64,000 nucleotides of DNA. Origin: Persicaria tinctoria (lineage: Eukaryota > Streptophyta > Magnoliopsida > Caryophyllales > Polygonaceae). Each line of letters begins with the position of its first letter. Positions within the stretch are counted from its first letter, which is position 1. The stretch covers positions 60,833,598 through 60,897,597 of the forward strand of contig JBANSL010000020.1 of the NCBI GenBank assembly GCA_037127255.1, read 5' to 3'. Made by a program: the position numbers and the translations under genes. Positions 40,709 to 52,685 of the stretch are shown in pieces. The notes beneath the pieces are model-generated. The model was not told the origin of the DNA and did not search any database. It saw only the letters and a program-made list of their open reading frames with translations.

Positions 40709-42550
40709 TCATATGTTTGGCTTTTCTTATTCCCAGACCCCCTTTTGATTTAGGCTTACAAATTTTATCCCATCCTATGAGTGGGCTATGTTGAGCATCT
40801 TTGTTCCAAAAGAAGGTTCTGTTGATTTGGTCTAGTTGTCTGTGGACCGTTGAGGGGAGCATGAAGCTCTGCATTGAATATAGGGGTTTTGAAGCTAGGT
40901 TTGAAGCAATTAAGGTCGCTCTTCCCTGCTGCGAAAGAGCATTAGCTCGCCATCTGCTCAGCTGGTCTTTTGATTTGCATATTATTTCGCCAAAGGTTTC
41001 CTTAGTAACCCTTCCATTTATAATTGGGCAGCCCAAATATTTCTCTAGATTTCGTTCTAGTGTGATGTTAAGAATACCTTCTAGCTCACGTGCTCTATTT
41101 CTGGGTATACCTGGTGTGGTTTGAAAGGAGGACTTGTGATAATTAACTTTTTGTCCTGAAAATTTGCAGTAGTCTTCAATTATTTCTTTGTCTTTTGTAC
41201 AGGCAGAGTTGATTCCTTTTGTAAATATAATAATGTCATCTGCAAAGGCTAGAAACGGTATACGAGGGCCTGAGTGACCAAATTTGAAGCCAATGCTTTT
41301 TTGGTTTGATTCTGTCTCTATTGAGAGTTTTCGGGCAAGCACTTCTGCTCCGAGAAGAAAGAGAAAAGGGGAGAGAGGGTCCCCTTGTCTTAATCCCCTT
41401 GAAGGTTTAAACACATATGTTGGGCCGTTATTTACTAAAACAGAGAAGGAAACTGTGGTTACGCACTCCATAATGATATCCACAAATTTCTGATGGAATC
41501 CGAATTTCTGGAGAACTGTATTCGTGAATTGCCAATCTACTCTATCGTAAGTTTTTTCCATATCAAGTTTTATTGTTGTCCATCCTTTGGAGCCCCTTCT
41601 GGATCGGAAAGAGTGAAAGATTTCATGTGCTATTAGTATATTATCTTGTATTGCTTTGTCAGAAACAACAACCCCTTGGAGGGGGTGAATGATTTTACCT
41701 ATTATCAACTTTAGCCGTTCTGTTAATATTTTGGAAATAATTTTGTATATATTCGAGCACAGGCTAATCGGTCGGTAATGCGTGGTCATCGTAGGATTGT
41801 CATTTTTTGGGATTAGCGATATAAAGGTGTGGTTTATTTGTTTAAGAAGGTTGCCTGAGTGGAAGATGGCTTTAACGGCTTTGATAATGTCAGGTCCAAC
41901 AATATCCCAATATTCTTTATAGAATTCTGCTGTCATACCGTCCGGTCTTGGAGACTTGTTGTTGCTCATTGAGAAGACCGTTTTTTTTATTTCGCTGTTG
42001 GTTGGTTTTTGTAAAAGAAGCGTATTTTCCTCTTCGGTGATTATGGGGTTTATAACTGACAGGTAGTCTTCCAGATGGGGCCTTGCGTAGTTTTTCTTCT
42101 GCCTGAATCTTTTTTCGAAATCTTTTTGGATTTCCCTTTTGACGTTTTCATCTCCTATTATTTGTGTTCCTTCCATCGATGTGATTGATTTGATTATCTT
42201 TCGGTTTCTCCTGCCCGTGGCCACTCTATGGAAATAGGCCGAGTTGGTATCTGCTAATTTTAGATGTTTTGCTTTAGCTCTTTGGCTCCAGTAAGTTTTG
42301 TGATAGAGAAGTAGATTTTCTCTTTTTGATAATAGATTTGGCTCTTTTGAGTAGAGACTTTGGTTCTGAGAAGTTTGCTGATTTGATTGTATTTCAATAA
42401 GCGCCTCATCCACCTCCTGAATTTGGCAAAAAATATTACCAAAAGTTTTTCTGTTCCATGATTTGGCTTTTTCTTTAAGAATTTTTTATTTATGGGTGAT
42501 TTTGAACATAGTAGATCCCCTGCATGATGAGCGCCAAGCTTGTTTGACAA
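40709..42550 (-). pseudogene. LINE ORF2 reverse transcriptase
   Basis: A 576-codon open frame (40683-42413) plus an overlapping one upstream. Visible RT blocks are NNKSPRPDGMTAEFYK, FISLIPK, RPISLCSNIYKIISKILTER, LDMEKTYDRVDW, LRQGDPLSPFLF and the catalytic FADD (FLAFADDIIIF). The first catalytic Asp block (LDMEKTYD) is kept. The frame's downstream end is set by the solo-LTR insertion at 40703. Upstream it connects to the endonuclease through a frameshift near 42413-42550. Confidence 0.9.
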
Positions 42551-43353
42551 TGTTCCGGAAGTCTTTCCGTTGCAACCACATGTTTTCGAATTTAAAAGGG
42601 GGTGGTTTGAAATTGGTGGTTTTGGATATGTCTATTGTTATGGGGCAATGATCCGAGTTTGTGAAGACTTCATTCTTTGTTACTAGGTACGGGAAGAGAT
42701 CAATAATCTCCTAGTGGACTAGTACCCTGTCTAGTTTTTCTAAGATATTGTCAGGCCCGAACTTTTTCTTTCTCCATGTGAACGGGTTGCCAGATGATGG
42801 AATCTCCATAAGAGAGCATACATCTTTAAATTCTATTAGTCTTTGGAATCTTCCCGGTACGGTTTCTGCCCCTCCCCTTTTATCCGAGGGCATCCCAATT
42901 TCATTCAGACCGCCCTTAACTACGCATGGAAGGTTACTTTGGGCAATTATGCTATGTAGGGTTCTCCAGAATTCGTCTTTGTCCGAAGGATGTGGGGGGG
43001 GGGGGGGGGGGGGGCAGGGCATATACAAAAAGCATCAGACAAACAAAGTTTTCCCTTATATTTTCATATTTTACCCCAATTATACGCGGGAGGTGGATGA
43101 TAACTGCAATGGATTCATCTATGAATGAAGTTTCATTCCAGAATAGGGCTATGCCACCGGCACGACCAGAAGCTGGAGACCAGCACATGTTTGTGAATCC
43201 AGCAGATTTCCATAGGGTCTCTTCCGGTTCTGTCTCAGTTTTAGTTTTTGCTAAAATAAGTATTTGTATATGATCCAGTGTCCGCCATCCATTGATATTA
43301 GTCCAGAAAGTTCGCTTTCCTATTCCCCTACAGTTCCAGTATTGTTTAATCAT
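42551..43353 (-). pseudogene. LINE ORF2 endonuclease (APE-type), degenerate
   Basis: ATG at 43353 opens MIKQYWNCRGIGKRTFW, the usual ORF2 start of plant L1s. The catalytic Glu expected in the following ETK motif is Lys (LAKTKT, codon 43246-43248), and the GDxNE motif reads GGLNE. The SDHCPI motif is kept near 42650. A run of about 26 G on the plus strand (42988-43013) puts a proline run in the frame. A stop at about 42711 follows LDRVLVH. Confidence 0.85.
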
Positions 43354-45232
43354 GGAAATATTTCTTTAACACGGTCGAGCGGAAGGTGCGCTCTCCCATG
43401 CCACCATATTGCCCCTTGTTTTGTGTCATCTATGATTTTCGGATTGTGAATCTGTTCAAGGATCTTGTGGATTTCTATGTTGGATCTCATTGTGATGATT
43501 AAGGTTTTTTTGCTGAATAAATGTGATTTATTAAAAAAGTAGCTGTGATGGATTACCCACCACCTTTGATTCCTTATATTAGTCCTTCCATAACGTGAAT
43601 TAGAGAATATACTTTGTATGGTGTTTTTGTGTTTTTGATTGTCTTGTAACCTCCCAGGATTTGCACTGCAAGACAAGCTACATGTCCTTAGTGCATCCAG
43701 GGTGCAATTGATTCTCATGAAATGTTTCTCATGGTTGTTCCAGCTACAGGAGTACACCTTATGGTTCAGCGACGAGGAGGTAGTTCTTAACAAAATTATT
43801 GCAAAATAACAAGTGGGTAGAGCAAAGGATATCAAATTGATTGGATATTTAAGAACAAGCCAAAAACCACTTGTCTTAGTCCACCTAGGATGACTAGAGC
43901 CCAACAACAAGTTGGCATAATGCATTTGACAGCAAATCATTAAGATCAATCTAATGTGGGGATCATTAAGTAGTATGGGTATAAAACAAAGTATTTCACT
44001 AAGCATTTATCCTTTAATAATGTAAGAAAAATTGGTCTTTTGCACATAGAACACCACCACTCTTTGGAAATTTTTCCACACTCTATGAACGTGTATTTAT
44101 GGTTGGTTACGCCTGGCACGTTTGAAGGGAGCCGGTAATATGAATCGACAGTAACATTATAACTGTAATAAAGTGATTGGCAAACAAGGAGATTACAAAA
44201 TTTCTTTGTCTTGTTTGATGTATGATCTTCATGTTTCGAATTAGTATGTGTCTGAATGCAGAAGCGGCTATGTGGAGGATTTGTGTGCAGTATAGAGTTA
44301 GCCCACTGAATTTTTAGAAAGTGATTCAATTTAATCCAGCAACTAGAGAATTTACCAGCAGTGCTCGAGTACCGATAGGGACGAGATACAACATGTCTAA
44401 GGGAGCCAGTCCCGCCATGGGTACAACCGATAGAAGTACAATCTAAACAGAAAATTAGCAACAGAGATTCATCATCCCAGCCATAAACCAAAAGAGTTAC
44501 CACAAAGTTCCTGAAGGAACTACCTCTAGGGAGGCACCCAAAAGAAAGGGCAGGCCAAAAGATAGTACTATGCCCAAGCCAGCTAGAAAGAGGTAGTGCA
44601 GCCAGCAACCTCCAAGTGCTTGAGAGCTCACTACCCAAGCCCCAAGCAAGAGGATACCGATGGATTTTACTTACCATGTCTTCCCCGTTTACTGCCACCA
44701 CCCATTAGGTCAGAGGTAGCAGTATCTCCTTCGTCTTCCCCGAGTCTACGCTTGCCTGATTCAGATTTGGAGTGATCATCATCCACCTGCTGCTCAACCA
44801 GCTGACCCACAAACGGCAGAGCAGTGGAAGCAACAGGGGGAGTAGGCGCTGCACTGCTGCAGCAATAGCCCAGGATGGGTTGCTCAGAATTGGGAGATCC
44901 ACTTCCACAGATGCAGGGATGTTGTTGAGCATCTCATCGAAATCAGCTTGTATCATGTCAGCAGGGATCCCCCTAAAGCCATCCACAAGCCCGGGTTCCT
45001 CCTCAAATTCCATTAAATCATCATTATCAGAGCCATAGTACTCGGGGTCAAGGAAGTTTACCTCAATTGGAGAGAGTGGTTCATCATCTGGGGGTGCAGC
45101 AACAGGGGTGTCGGATGGAGCCTGAACAGTGATAGGGGTGGAGAACTCTTCCACAGCCAGTACCGGCGAAGCGGTCGGGGATACTGGGTACTTCGTATAG
45201 TTATCTATACGTTCAAGTAATGACAATTAGTT
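43350..45232 (-). pseudogene. LINE open frame upstream of the endonuclease (ORF1 position), unrecognised
   Basis: From about 45226 one frame stays open to 43946 with a single TAA (about 44705-44707), some 425 codons; an overlapping frame carries on from 44006 to a TGA at 43350-43352. That TGA overlaps the ORF2 start as ATGA. The first 140 codons are rich in Pro, Asp and Glu (for example YYGSDNDDLMEFEEE); around 44680-44820 another frame reads a basic KRRLGEDEG...GSKRGRHGK tail typical of ORF1 proteins. I recognise no RRM, DUF4283 or zinc knuckle in the rest. At 44690 CATG is followed by GTAAGT, a good splice donor, perhaps by chance. Confidence 0.5.
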
Positions 45233-45828
45233 TTTTTTTTACCAGTATAAATCGGGATATTGCATGAATGTAATTATGTAAATTTGCATAATATATTTAC
45301 ATTTACTAATCGATGACACTGTCTCGTCGAATTTGATTTGATTTTCTCCTTCAAAATTTAGTTTTCCTCTAACTTTTAATGTTTCACCCATTTAACTTTT
45401 AATGTTGGAGGAGCATTGTTGAGACACATCTCGCGGTTTACCTCTTCAAGTCGATGAGGGGCCGAAGAGTTGGGGTCCCGGACTAGTCTAAGGGTAAGCT
45501 TGAGATACCTGGATATATATATATAAAAAAAAATTAATGGCCAAACCGTTACAAATATTATGGGTCCGTATAGACCGGGCGGAGTTGAAAAGAAGATTGA
45601 AATTAATTTTTTTTGTAAAATAAAGATTGAAAGATTATGAAATAACAAATCCATATATATCAACTTATAACAACAAGCTCTTTACTAAAATCTCAATAAA
45701 AATATGGGTTTCTCTTAAAAAAAAATCACAATCTCTAACAAAAATCACAATAAAATCTCCAATCTCCAATAAAAAAAAAAATCACAATCTCTAACGAAAA
45801 TCTCCAATCTCCAATAAAATCACAACCT

Positions 45829-45865
<37 letters not shown>

Positions 45866-46764
45866 GAGAAGTGACATTTGGATGAGAAGTAAACTTTATA
45901 GCCTTTAGATTAAAATAATTTTTTTTATATGGATATAGGGGACATATCTAATGAGAAATATATCAATGTTTTTTTTAATTATTTTTTATGCTATTTTTTT
46001 AGATGATGAATGAAAAAACTAATTTAAATTAGCATAAAAACCCTAAAATGAACCTTAAATCACCATCTAGATAAATAGCGTAAAAAATATTTTTTTTTAA
46101 AAAAACATTGATATATTTCTCATTAGATATGTCCCTTATATCCATATAAAAAAAATCATTTTAATCTAAGGGGTATAAGGCTTACTTCTCATCTTCTCAC
46201 TGAAATGTCACTTCTCCTTAGATATTTCCCCTATATATATATAGGATCGGGTTCAGGTGAGAAGAGATGAACCGATGAGAAGGAAAGAAGCAATCTGAGT
46301 GGTCCGACCACGTGTCCAAAAGTAAATTAAAAATAGGAGACACGTGGATTCCTCTAATTAGTTAGTAACATTCACCCAAATTAATTATTAACAACTCATT
46401 CTCACATGCACGTCAAATCAAACACACTAAAATTAAACACACTAATTAACACATCAATCAACACAACTTACTAATTAATTAGAAATTGTACACAACTTAC
46501 TAATTAATTAGAAATTGTCCCTATATGTAAAAGTGTTTACATGAACTTTTAAAAATCATTTTTTGACATTTTCCCTTGTTAAAAAAATTTTAAAAATATA
46601 TTTTTGGGTGTAATTTAATTTTATCTACACATAGACACCCACTTATTATATGTTTTCTTGAAAAAAAAATTAACAGTAATTGGTTCACAAGTTATAAAGA
46701 AGTGGTTCATGATGCTATCAAGAAGTGGTTCAGCCCTTTTTACTCTAAGTGGTTCGACCCTTTT
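45233..46764. other. Non-coding stretch with simple repeats and MITEs
   Basis: No gene. Includes an AT-rich region with repeated AATCTCCAAT/ATCACAA words (45690-45830), (AT)n at 45836-45863, the inverted-repeat MITE at 45866-46216 and a block beginning GGATCGGGTTCAGGTGAGAAG (46245) that resembles the tail of a second element. ACTTACTAATTAATTAG is repeated near 46470 and 46495, and AAGTGGTTCA words recur near 46700-46760. Confidence 0.5.
45866..46216. mobile_element. Inverted-repeat MITE, 351 bp
   Basis: Ends GAGAAGTGACATTT and AAATGTCACTTCTC are exact inverted copies. The pairing extends about 110 bp inward (GATATGTCCCTTATATCCATAT versus its complement, with few differences). AT-rich unpaired centre. 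Flanking duplication is obscured by the neighbouring (AT)n tracts. Confidence 0.75.
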
Positions 46765-48536
46765 TGTAACACCCCTTTTTAAATCCCAAGGGAATGTTAC
46801 AATGTCAGTTAATCCGCAGACTTTAATGTCTTTGAATTCATCTGAGTCTTATAGGGACATGCAATCATGCTTCCATTAACAAGATGATAATTTAAGCAAA
46901 TAAAATAAAATAGGCGAAAGTCAAATAAATATCATAGTTTAAGATATCCGATCACACTAACATAAAAATACCAAAACGATAAAGTATAAATAATTCCAAA
47001 ATAGCTAAAACTAAAGTAGCATTGCGGAACTTTAAAGGTTCAAAAACTTGTAGTGTAAAGATTCAATAAATGATAGCCCGCTCTTCAACTCTCTCCTGCT
47101 CCGCTGCTTGCACTAGACATGTGGAATATGGTCTGGTGTTTCGTGAGAACGAAGGACACCAGCCATCCAATAAATAGGATGATTAGTACAATTAAGACTA
47201 GCAAATGATAGGGAAAATGTTCAGACTTTAACCTTATAGTGACCATAAGACAGTATGTCATAGGTTAAGGGAAAGACACGAGTATATAAAGTGGAAACTG
47301 ATAAAAAGACAAAATTCCAAACGTGACTCGAATGATCGTGATGATCGATGATATGATGAGATAAGGAATTATACATCGAGTAAGAGTGAAGTATAATATA
47401 ACTGAATTGATCACCTATTAATAATCTCAATAATAACATTAATGTGTGTGTGTGTGCGCGTGTGTGTATATGTAAATAACACAATATAAAACGTAGTGAC
47501 ACGGGTCCAGACTCAACTAGGACTGCGACCTGAGACTTTTGAAGTCTAATCGTACGTAGGGACAGAAGTCCAGACTCAACTAGGACTGTGACCTGAGACT
47601 GTTTGAAGTCTAATAGTACATAGGGACACGGGTCCAGGCTCAACTAGGACTGCGACCTGAGACTTTGAAGTCTAATTATTCCATGGAACCTTTTAGATTG
47701 GACTTTACACTATTCCCAACCTCCGATATAGCCCTCGCAACTGACTTTAAGTCAATCCGCACCACGTGAGATGCACATTTTAAATTATAACAACTTTAAC
47801 ATTAAAATACTAGGTGATCATAATAACGACATTAAACCAACAAGGACGTACAAGCACATATATTTCAAAGGATCTTAATATCGCATGCTATTAATTTGCA
47901 TGAAAGAAACAAGTAGGATATCATCCAATTAGGAAGAAGAAAATGAGCAATTTTCACTATAATTAATTCAATCAATTGTCCATTAATTTATACTCATGTC
48001 AGTTTATGAATAATGAGACAAATTACATCAAGCAGGCGAATATGCAATTTATCGAAACTGGCAAGGAAATTGGCCACAATTCGACACGGAAGAATTAAAA
48101 AGGAACGTCAAAAGAATCACGAAACACACAATGGGCGTTGAACGAAATCACTTGCCTTAACCTTCGATGATCAGCTCATGACAACAACGCGAGATTTTAG
48201 GACCTATTGAATCCAACGGAAAAAGGAGATTAATATTGATATTTTATAAAATTAACTTTCCTTAACTCAATTTGAAATTGAATTAATTCTATAAAGTTAA
48301 AAATCTATACCAATATGAATTCCCCGGGAAGCGGGATCCGGCGTGGGTGCTTTGAGATTTCTTAGTGTCGCTGAAACGGGCAAGAATTAAATAGTTTAGA
48401 AATACTGGTCGCTTAACTTAATAAATAATTAACTTAGGGCTAGAAACGGAATTAGTATAAAAATAAGGGACGTTTTTGTAATTTCTATAAAAGAAATTGA
48501 AAACTCTGCTTTCTTTCTCCTTGAACTTACGTACAC
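46765..48536. repeat. Probable LTR-derived sequence interrupted by the copia element
   Basis: Begins TGTAACACCCCTTTTTAAAT, like the LTR termini of large plant Ty3 elements and similar to the start of the insertion at 38025. Contains (TG)n at 47442-47470, three tandem 63-bp units at 47493-47678, and no coding frame. The sequence seems to resume to the right of the copia element (54027 on). A matching CA end with TSD was not found, so the identity is tentative. Confidence 0.4.
47493..47678 (+). repeat. Three tandem copies of a 63-bp unit
   Basis: Units at about 47493-47555, 47556-47619 and 47620-47678, each containing GACTCAACTAGGACTG (the third has GGCTCAACTAGGACTG), then GACCTGAGACT and GAAGTCTAAT. 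They differ by a few substitutions and single-base indels. Open frames across them are artefacts of the repeat. Confidence 0.9.
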
Positions 48537-48766
48537 TACTGGGATATACTCTACTGTATTGCAATTTGAAAAATGTCTTTACATTTGTGTGGCTTGTTGC
48601 CCATAATTACTGACATTAAAGGTATTTATAATACACGATGGAAGCCTATGGAAGATTCCTATAACGGACTTCACTACAATTCTTAGAGAGCAAGCAGCAT
48701 CACACTTGGGCTTGTTGTGCTTTGAATGAGCTGGGCTCGGTAGTGGGTGCTTGGTTTGGGCTAGTA
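48537..48766 (-). repeat. Copia 3' LTR
   Basis: Aligned over its whole length with 53779-54021; shared blocks include GGGATATACTCT, TATTGCAATTTGAAAAA, GATGGAAGCCTATG and TTGGTTTGGGCTAGTA. The outer TG is changed to TA. The RNase H frame ends close to or inside it. Confidence 0.85.
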
Positions 48767-48774
48767 CCCCCGTC

Positions 48775-49145
48775 GATCCGATCGGTCGTATACAGAGATG
48801 GGATCGAAGTCTATCGAATTGAGGTTTCGAAAGAGGTTTGGTCATGACATCCGCCAGCTGGTCTTTGGAGGAGATGAAACCCATCGTAAGAGACTTGCTT
48901 GCCACCCGCTCTCGCACAAAATGATAGTCCATCGATAAGTGCTTGATACGATGATGCAAGACTGGATTTACTGCAAGGTACGTGGCTCCTAAATTGTCAC
49001 ACCACAGTGTTGGAGGTCGTTTTAAAGGAATACCAATGGAAGCCATAACCGATTGGAGCCAAATTGTTTCACAAGTGGCAAGGGCCAAGGCTCTGTATTC
49101 GGCCCCGGTTGAAGAGCGAGCAACAATGTCCTATTTGTTTTGAAG
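48775..49145 (-). pseudogene. Copia RNase H
   Basis: The frame reads MALATCETIWLQ, PPTLWCDNLGATYLAVNPV, KHLSMDYHFVRERV and FISSKDQLADVMTKPL, the well-known C-terminal RNase H signature of copia polyproteins. It is separated from the RT frame by a frameshift near 49145 (ALQPGPNTEPWPLPL in one frame, ARSSTGAEYRALALAT type in the other). Confidence 0.85.
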
Positions 49146-50405
49146 ACCAAGAGATCAAGTTTTGGTACCGTGAAAGATGCAATAGGCGCTGATGGGTCTC
49201 TGATCATTTTTGTCAGTAGCCCAATCTGCGTCGGAGAAGGCCGACAAGTGATGAACCAGAGAAGAGGAAATGTGAAATTTCAGACCTTTGGTGTGATTAA
49301 GGTAGTGAATAATTCGCTTCACAGCTTGCCAGTGTAGTGTAGTTGGGTTATGCATGAATTGCGATACTCGATTGACGACATAGGCTACATCGGGGTGGAT
49401 AAAGGCAAGATATTGAAGGCTTCCGACGACACTCCGATATAAATGAGGATCACTTAGAGATGGGGAAGTATCAGAGGTATCAAATCTTGCGGCCATCAGA
49501 GTGAAGATGGGATTGAAAGATTGCATCCCTGTCTTCTCAAGCAAATCGCAGATATGCTTTGTCTGTGAGAGGTAGAATCTTGATGAATCCCGTGTAATTT
49601 CAACCCCCAGAAAATAATGTGCTGGTCCAAGATCCTTGACAAGAAACTGCATAGACAATGAAGACACAAAACTGGCTGCTAGAGCCTTGTTAGATTCAAG
49701 AACCAAGAGATCGTCTACATATACCAATATGAAGGCACAACAATTTCCTTGGCGAAAAATGAAAAGGGATGAGTCAGCAGAAGAGGAAGTGAAACCCATA
49801 GAGACAAGAGAGTCATTGAGACGAGCAAACCGGGCACGAGGAGCCTGTTTAAGCCCATAGAGAGATCGGTTTAGCTTGCAAACATGATGGGCAAAAGAAG
49901 GATTTATGAAACCTGGTGGTTGGGTGACAAAAACGTCCTCCTCAAGAGTACCCTGGAGAAAAACGTTTTGTAGGTCTAGCTTTTTTGTCGTCCAATTGTG
50001 CATCCCTGCCACCGACAAAAGCAATCGAATGGTGGACGGCTTGTCAACGGGGCTGAATGTATCGGTGTAATTAAGCCCTTCAATTTGGTTGAAGCCTTTC
50101 GCCACTAGTCGAGCTTTCCGACGTTCAAGGGAGCCATCGGATCTCTTTTTTGTTTTGAAGACCCACTTCACGCCAAGAACATTTTGAGAAGAAGATGGGG
50201 GAACGAGGCTCCAAGTCTGTGTATCAAGTAAAGCCTGAAATTCCTTGGCCATTGCAGAGCGCCATTCAGGGAATTTTGAAGCAGTGGTGAAACACGAGGG
50301 TTCCTCTGGGATGGTGGAGGAGGTATGAAGTGTGGGAGGCCAATGTATGGTGCCGTCAGTACGCTGTAGAGGCTTGAGGTTGTTGGTTTGTGAACGGGTG
50401 AGCAT
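49146..50405 (-). pseudogene. Copia reverse transcriptase (RVT_2)
   Basis: A 416-codon open frame, the best preserved part of the element. Motifs: WVFKTKKRSDGSLERRKARL, ARLVAKGFNQIEGLNYTDTF, LDLQNVFLQGTLEEDVF, QPPGFINP, LNRSLYGLKQAPRA, the catalytic YVDD (FILVYVDDLLVL) and VKDLGPAHYFLGVEI. D of LDVKNAFL is retained although the motif reads LDLQNVFL. Typical codon identity of copia RTs; likely no longer functional in this context. Confidence 0.93.
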
Positions 50406-50477
50406 TGGGTGATTTTATGGAGGAGAATCGGTAATAGGTGATGGCGACAACGTGTCTGGTGTGGAGGACGTAGATGA

Positions 50478-51886
50478 TTAAGATGATGAAGGAATTGAGG
50501 GTGTTGGATTGGGCCCGGAAGAAAGGGGTGGGCCTCGATCCGGGGCAAGATTGTCACAAGCAGTTGGGTTGTCAAATAGAGGGAGTTGGGATGATGGTGA
50601 GGAATGGGTTGATGAATTTGTGAGAGGCAATGTTTGGGCTAAGGGAAATACATAGAGCTTATTATTAGCCCATTCAAAACAAAGGTAACCCTTGTGAGAT
50701 GGACTATACCCCGAGAATATAGAGGGAGAGGACCGAAAATTTAATTTGAGTTTGGGATAGGGACGCAAATTTGGGAAGAAAAGACACCCAAAAACTTTGA
50801 GAAATTTATAATCCGGGTCTTGGTGGAAAAGGACCGAATAAGGGGAATGATTTTGAAGGAGGGGTGTTGGAAGGCGATTTTGGAAATAAACGGATGCTTA
50901 GAAGGCGTAGTCCCAAAAACGAAGGGGAAGAGATGCATCTTTGAGGAGAGTGAGTCCCATATCAACAATCCGATGATGACGAGACTCAATGTTACCATTT
51001 TATTGGTGAGAATAAGGACAAGAGAGTCGATGCGAAATTCCCAATTGTTGAAAGAGGGTGGCAAGAGGCTTGAATTCGGTCCCATTATCGGTTTGTATGG
51101 AAATAACATTTCGCCCAAAAAAATTTGTGACCAGTTTTATAAATTGTGAGACAAAAGGGGAAACCTGTGTTTTTTATTGAAATGGAAAGAGCCACAAGAA
51201 TTTGGAATAATCATCTAAGATAGAAGGAAAATACTTGTTTCCATTAATTGAAGTGGTGTGGGCCGGACCTCATACATCCAAAAACAAAAGTTGAAGAACA
51301 TGGTGAGACTGAGATAGACTGGATGGGTGAGGTAGGGCATGAGCTTTGGCCCATGAACATGAAATCCAAGGATGATGGGTTGGGCTTAGGAAACCGGGTA
51401 AATGAAAACTACTTGTAACAAACTTAGTGATTTGGGCTGATGGATGACCTAATCTCTAGTGCCATAGAGAAGCCGGCGGCAAAACAGACTGGTTAGAGCT
51501 GATGAAGTGCAGCAATGGCAAAGACGATGAAGCAGAGGAGCCGGTGGACGATCGAACAGACAAGACATACATGCTGTTTTCATCATGGCCCTTGAGAAGA
51601 GGAGCTAGAGTCTCGGAATCCTTGACGACAAAGAAAGTATCATGAAATTCAAAGAAACAACGGTTATCACGGCTAAATTGATTTACTAAAATTAATTTTT
51701 TGTTGAGCAAGGGAGCATGTAGCAATTTGACAGTAGAAAAGAACGAGAGGGAGAGGTGAGATAGGTGGAACCGTGAGATTGTATGGGAGAAGACCCATCA
51801 CCAAGAGAGATTGATTCAGTGCCTTCATATGGTAAGCGATCGAATCTCATATTCGAGGTATCAGGCGTGTAGTGATGGTTGGCAGC
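50478..51886 (-). pseudogene. Copia GAG-pre-integrase and integrase region
   Basis: Read in pieces on the minus strand: LASLWH..RLGHPS (GAG-pre-integrase) near 51460-51440, the integrase core around 51000-51300 with several stop codons, and the C-terminal GYSPSHKGYLCFEW at about 50700. Stops and frame changes occur at about 51260, 51175, 50960 and 50480. The upstream end is set by the hAT MITE. Confidence 0.75.
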
Positions 51887-52677
51887 TAGACCTGTCAAAC
51901 AGGTCGGGCAGGTCGGGTTTGGGTCGGGTCGTATCGGGTTCGGGTCCATTCCGGGTCAGGTCATTTCGGGTTACGGGTCGTGAAATGCTCAATCCAAACC
52001 CATATTTAACGGGTTCGGGTCGACCCAACGGGTCAAGAGCGCTACTGATCCATAATTTTTTAAATGTCATTTACTATTTATACACGTTATTTTAAAATGA
52101 TAAAATTATGTAAAATATCAATAAAAATTTATTACTTGTTATAATTTCATTCTTTTTAGTTTTTGAAGTATGAAATTATATATAATATATAAATGGATAT
52201 TTTATATAATTATTATCATCCTTAGAACCATACATGAATAGTAAACAACATTTAAAAGTAAACAGATGGAGTATTTTTAATGACTATTTACATAGTTCCT
52301 AAATCTAAAATTGTTATATTATCCTAATAATAGTTATATTATTGAAAAAAATAATTAGTGTCGCTACAATAGTAGTATGTAACTTTATATACATAACAAA
52401 TTGTAATGTTAAATTATAAAGTAAAGTTAATGATGAAAAATATAATATTCAATCCTAATTATTATTAGTAATAAATTTCAATATTATGTTAAATTGTAAT
52501 TTATTTATGTTTTTATTATCTTAAAGCTTGACCCAACGGGTGACCCACAGGTCGACCCAACCCGACCCAGAAATTTGCGGGTTGAACGGTGTCGGGTTGC
52601 TTCGGGTTTCGGGTTGAAATATTTGTGTCAAAACCCACGTTTTGCGGGTCGGGTCGGGTCACGTTTTGACAGGTCTA
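51887..52677. mobile_element. hAT-type MITE, 791 bp, TSD TTGGCAGC, inside the copia element
   Basis: Ends TAGACCTGTCAAA and TTTTGACAGGTCTA are inverted; an exact 8-bp repeat TTGGCAGC (51879-51886 and 52678-52685) flanks them. About 140 bp inside each end is built from GGGTCGGGT/GACCCAACCC words. The middle (about 52040-52500) is AT-rich, and 52050-52275 resembles a further nested Stowaway-like segment ending AACAGATGGAGTA. It has no coding capacity and separates gag from integrase. Confidence 0.88.
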
Positions 52678-52685
52678 TTGGCAGC

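Noticed and set aside
42711..43128. Proline- and glycine-rich proteins around 43000
   Set aside because: Caused by the G homopolymer within the LINE endonuclease frame.
47493..47678. CRISPR-like array
   Set aside because: Three head-to-tail copies without spacers in a plant genome; an ordinary tandem repeat.
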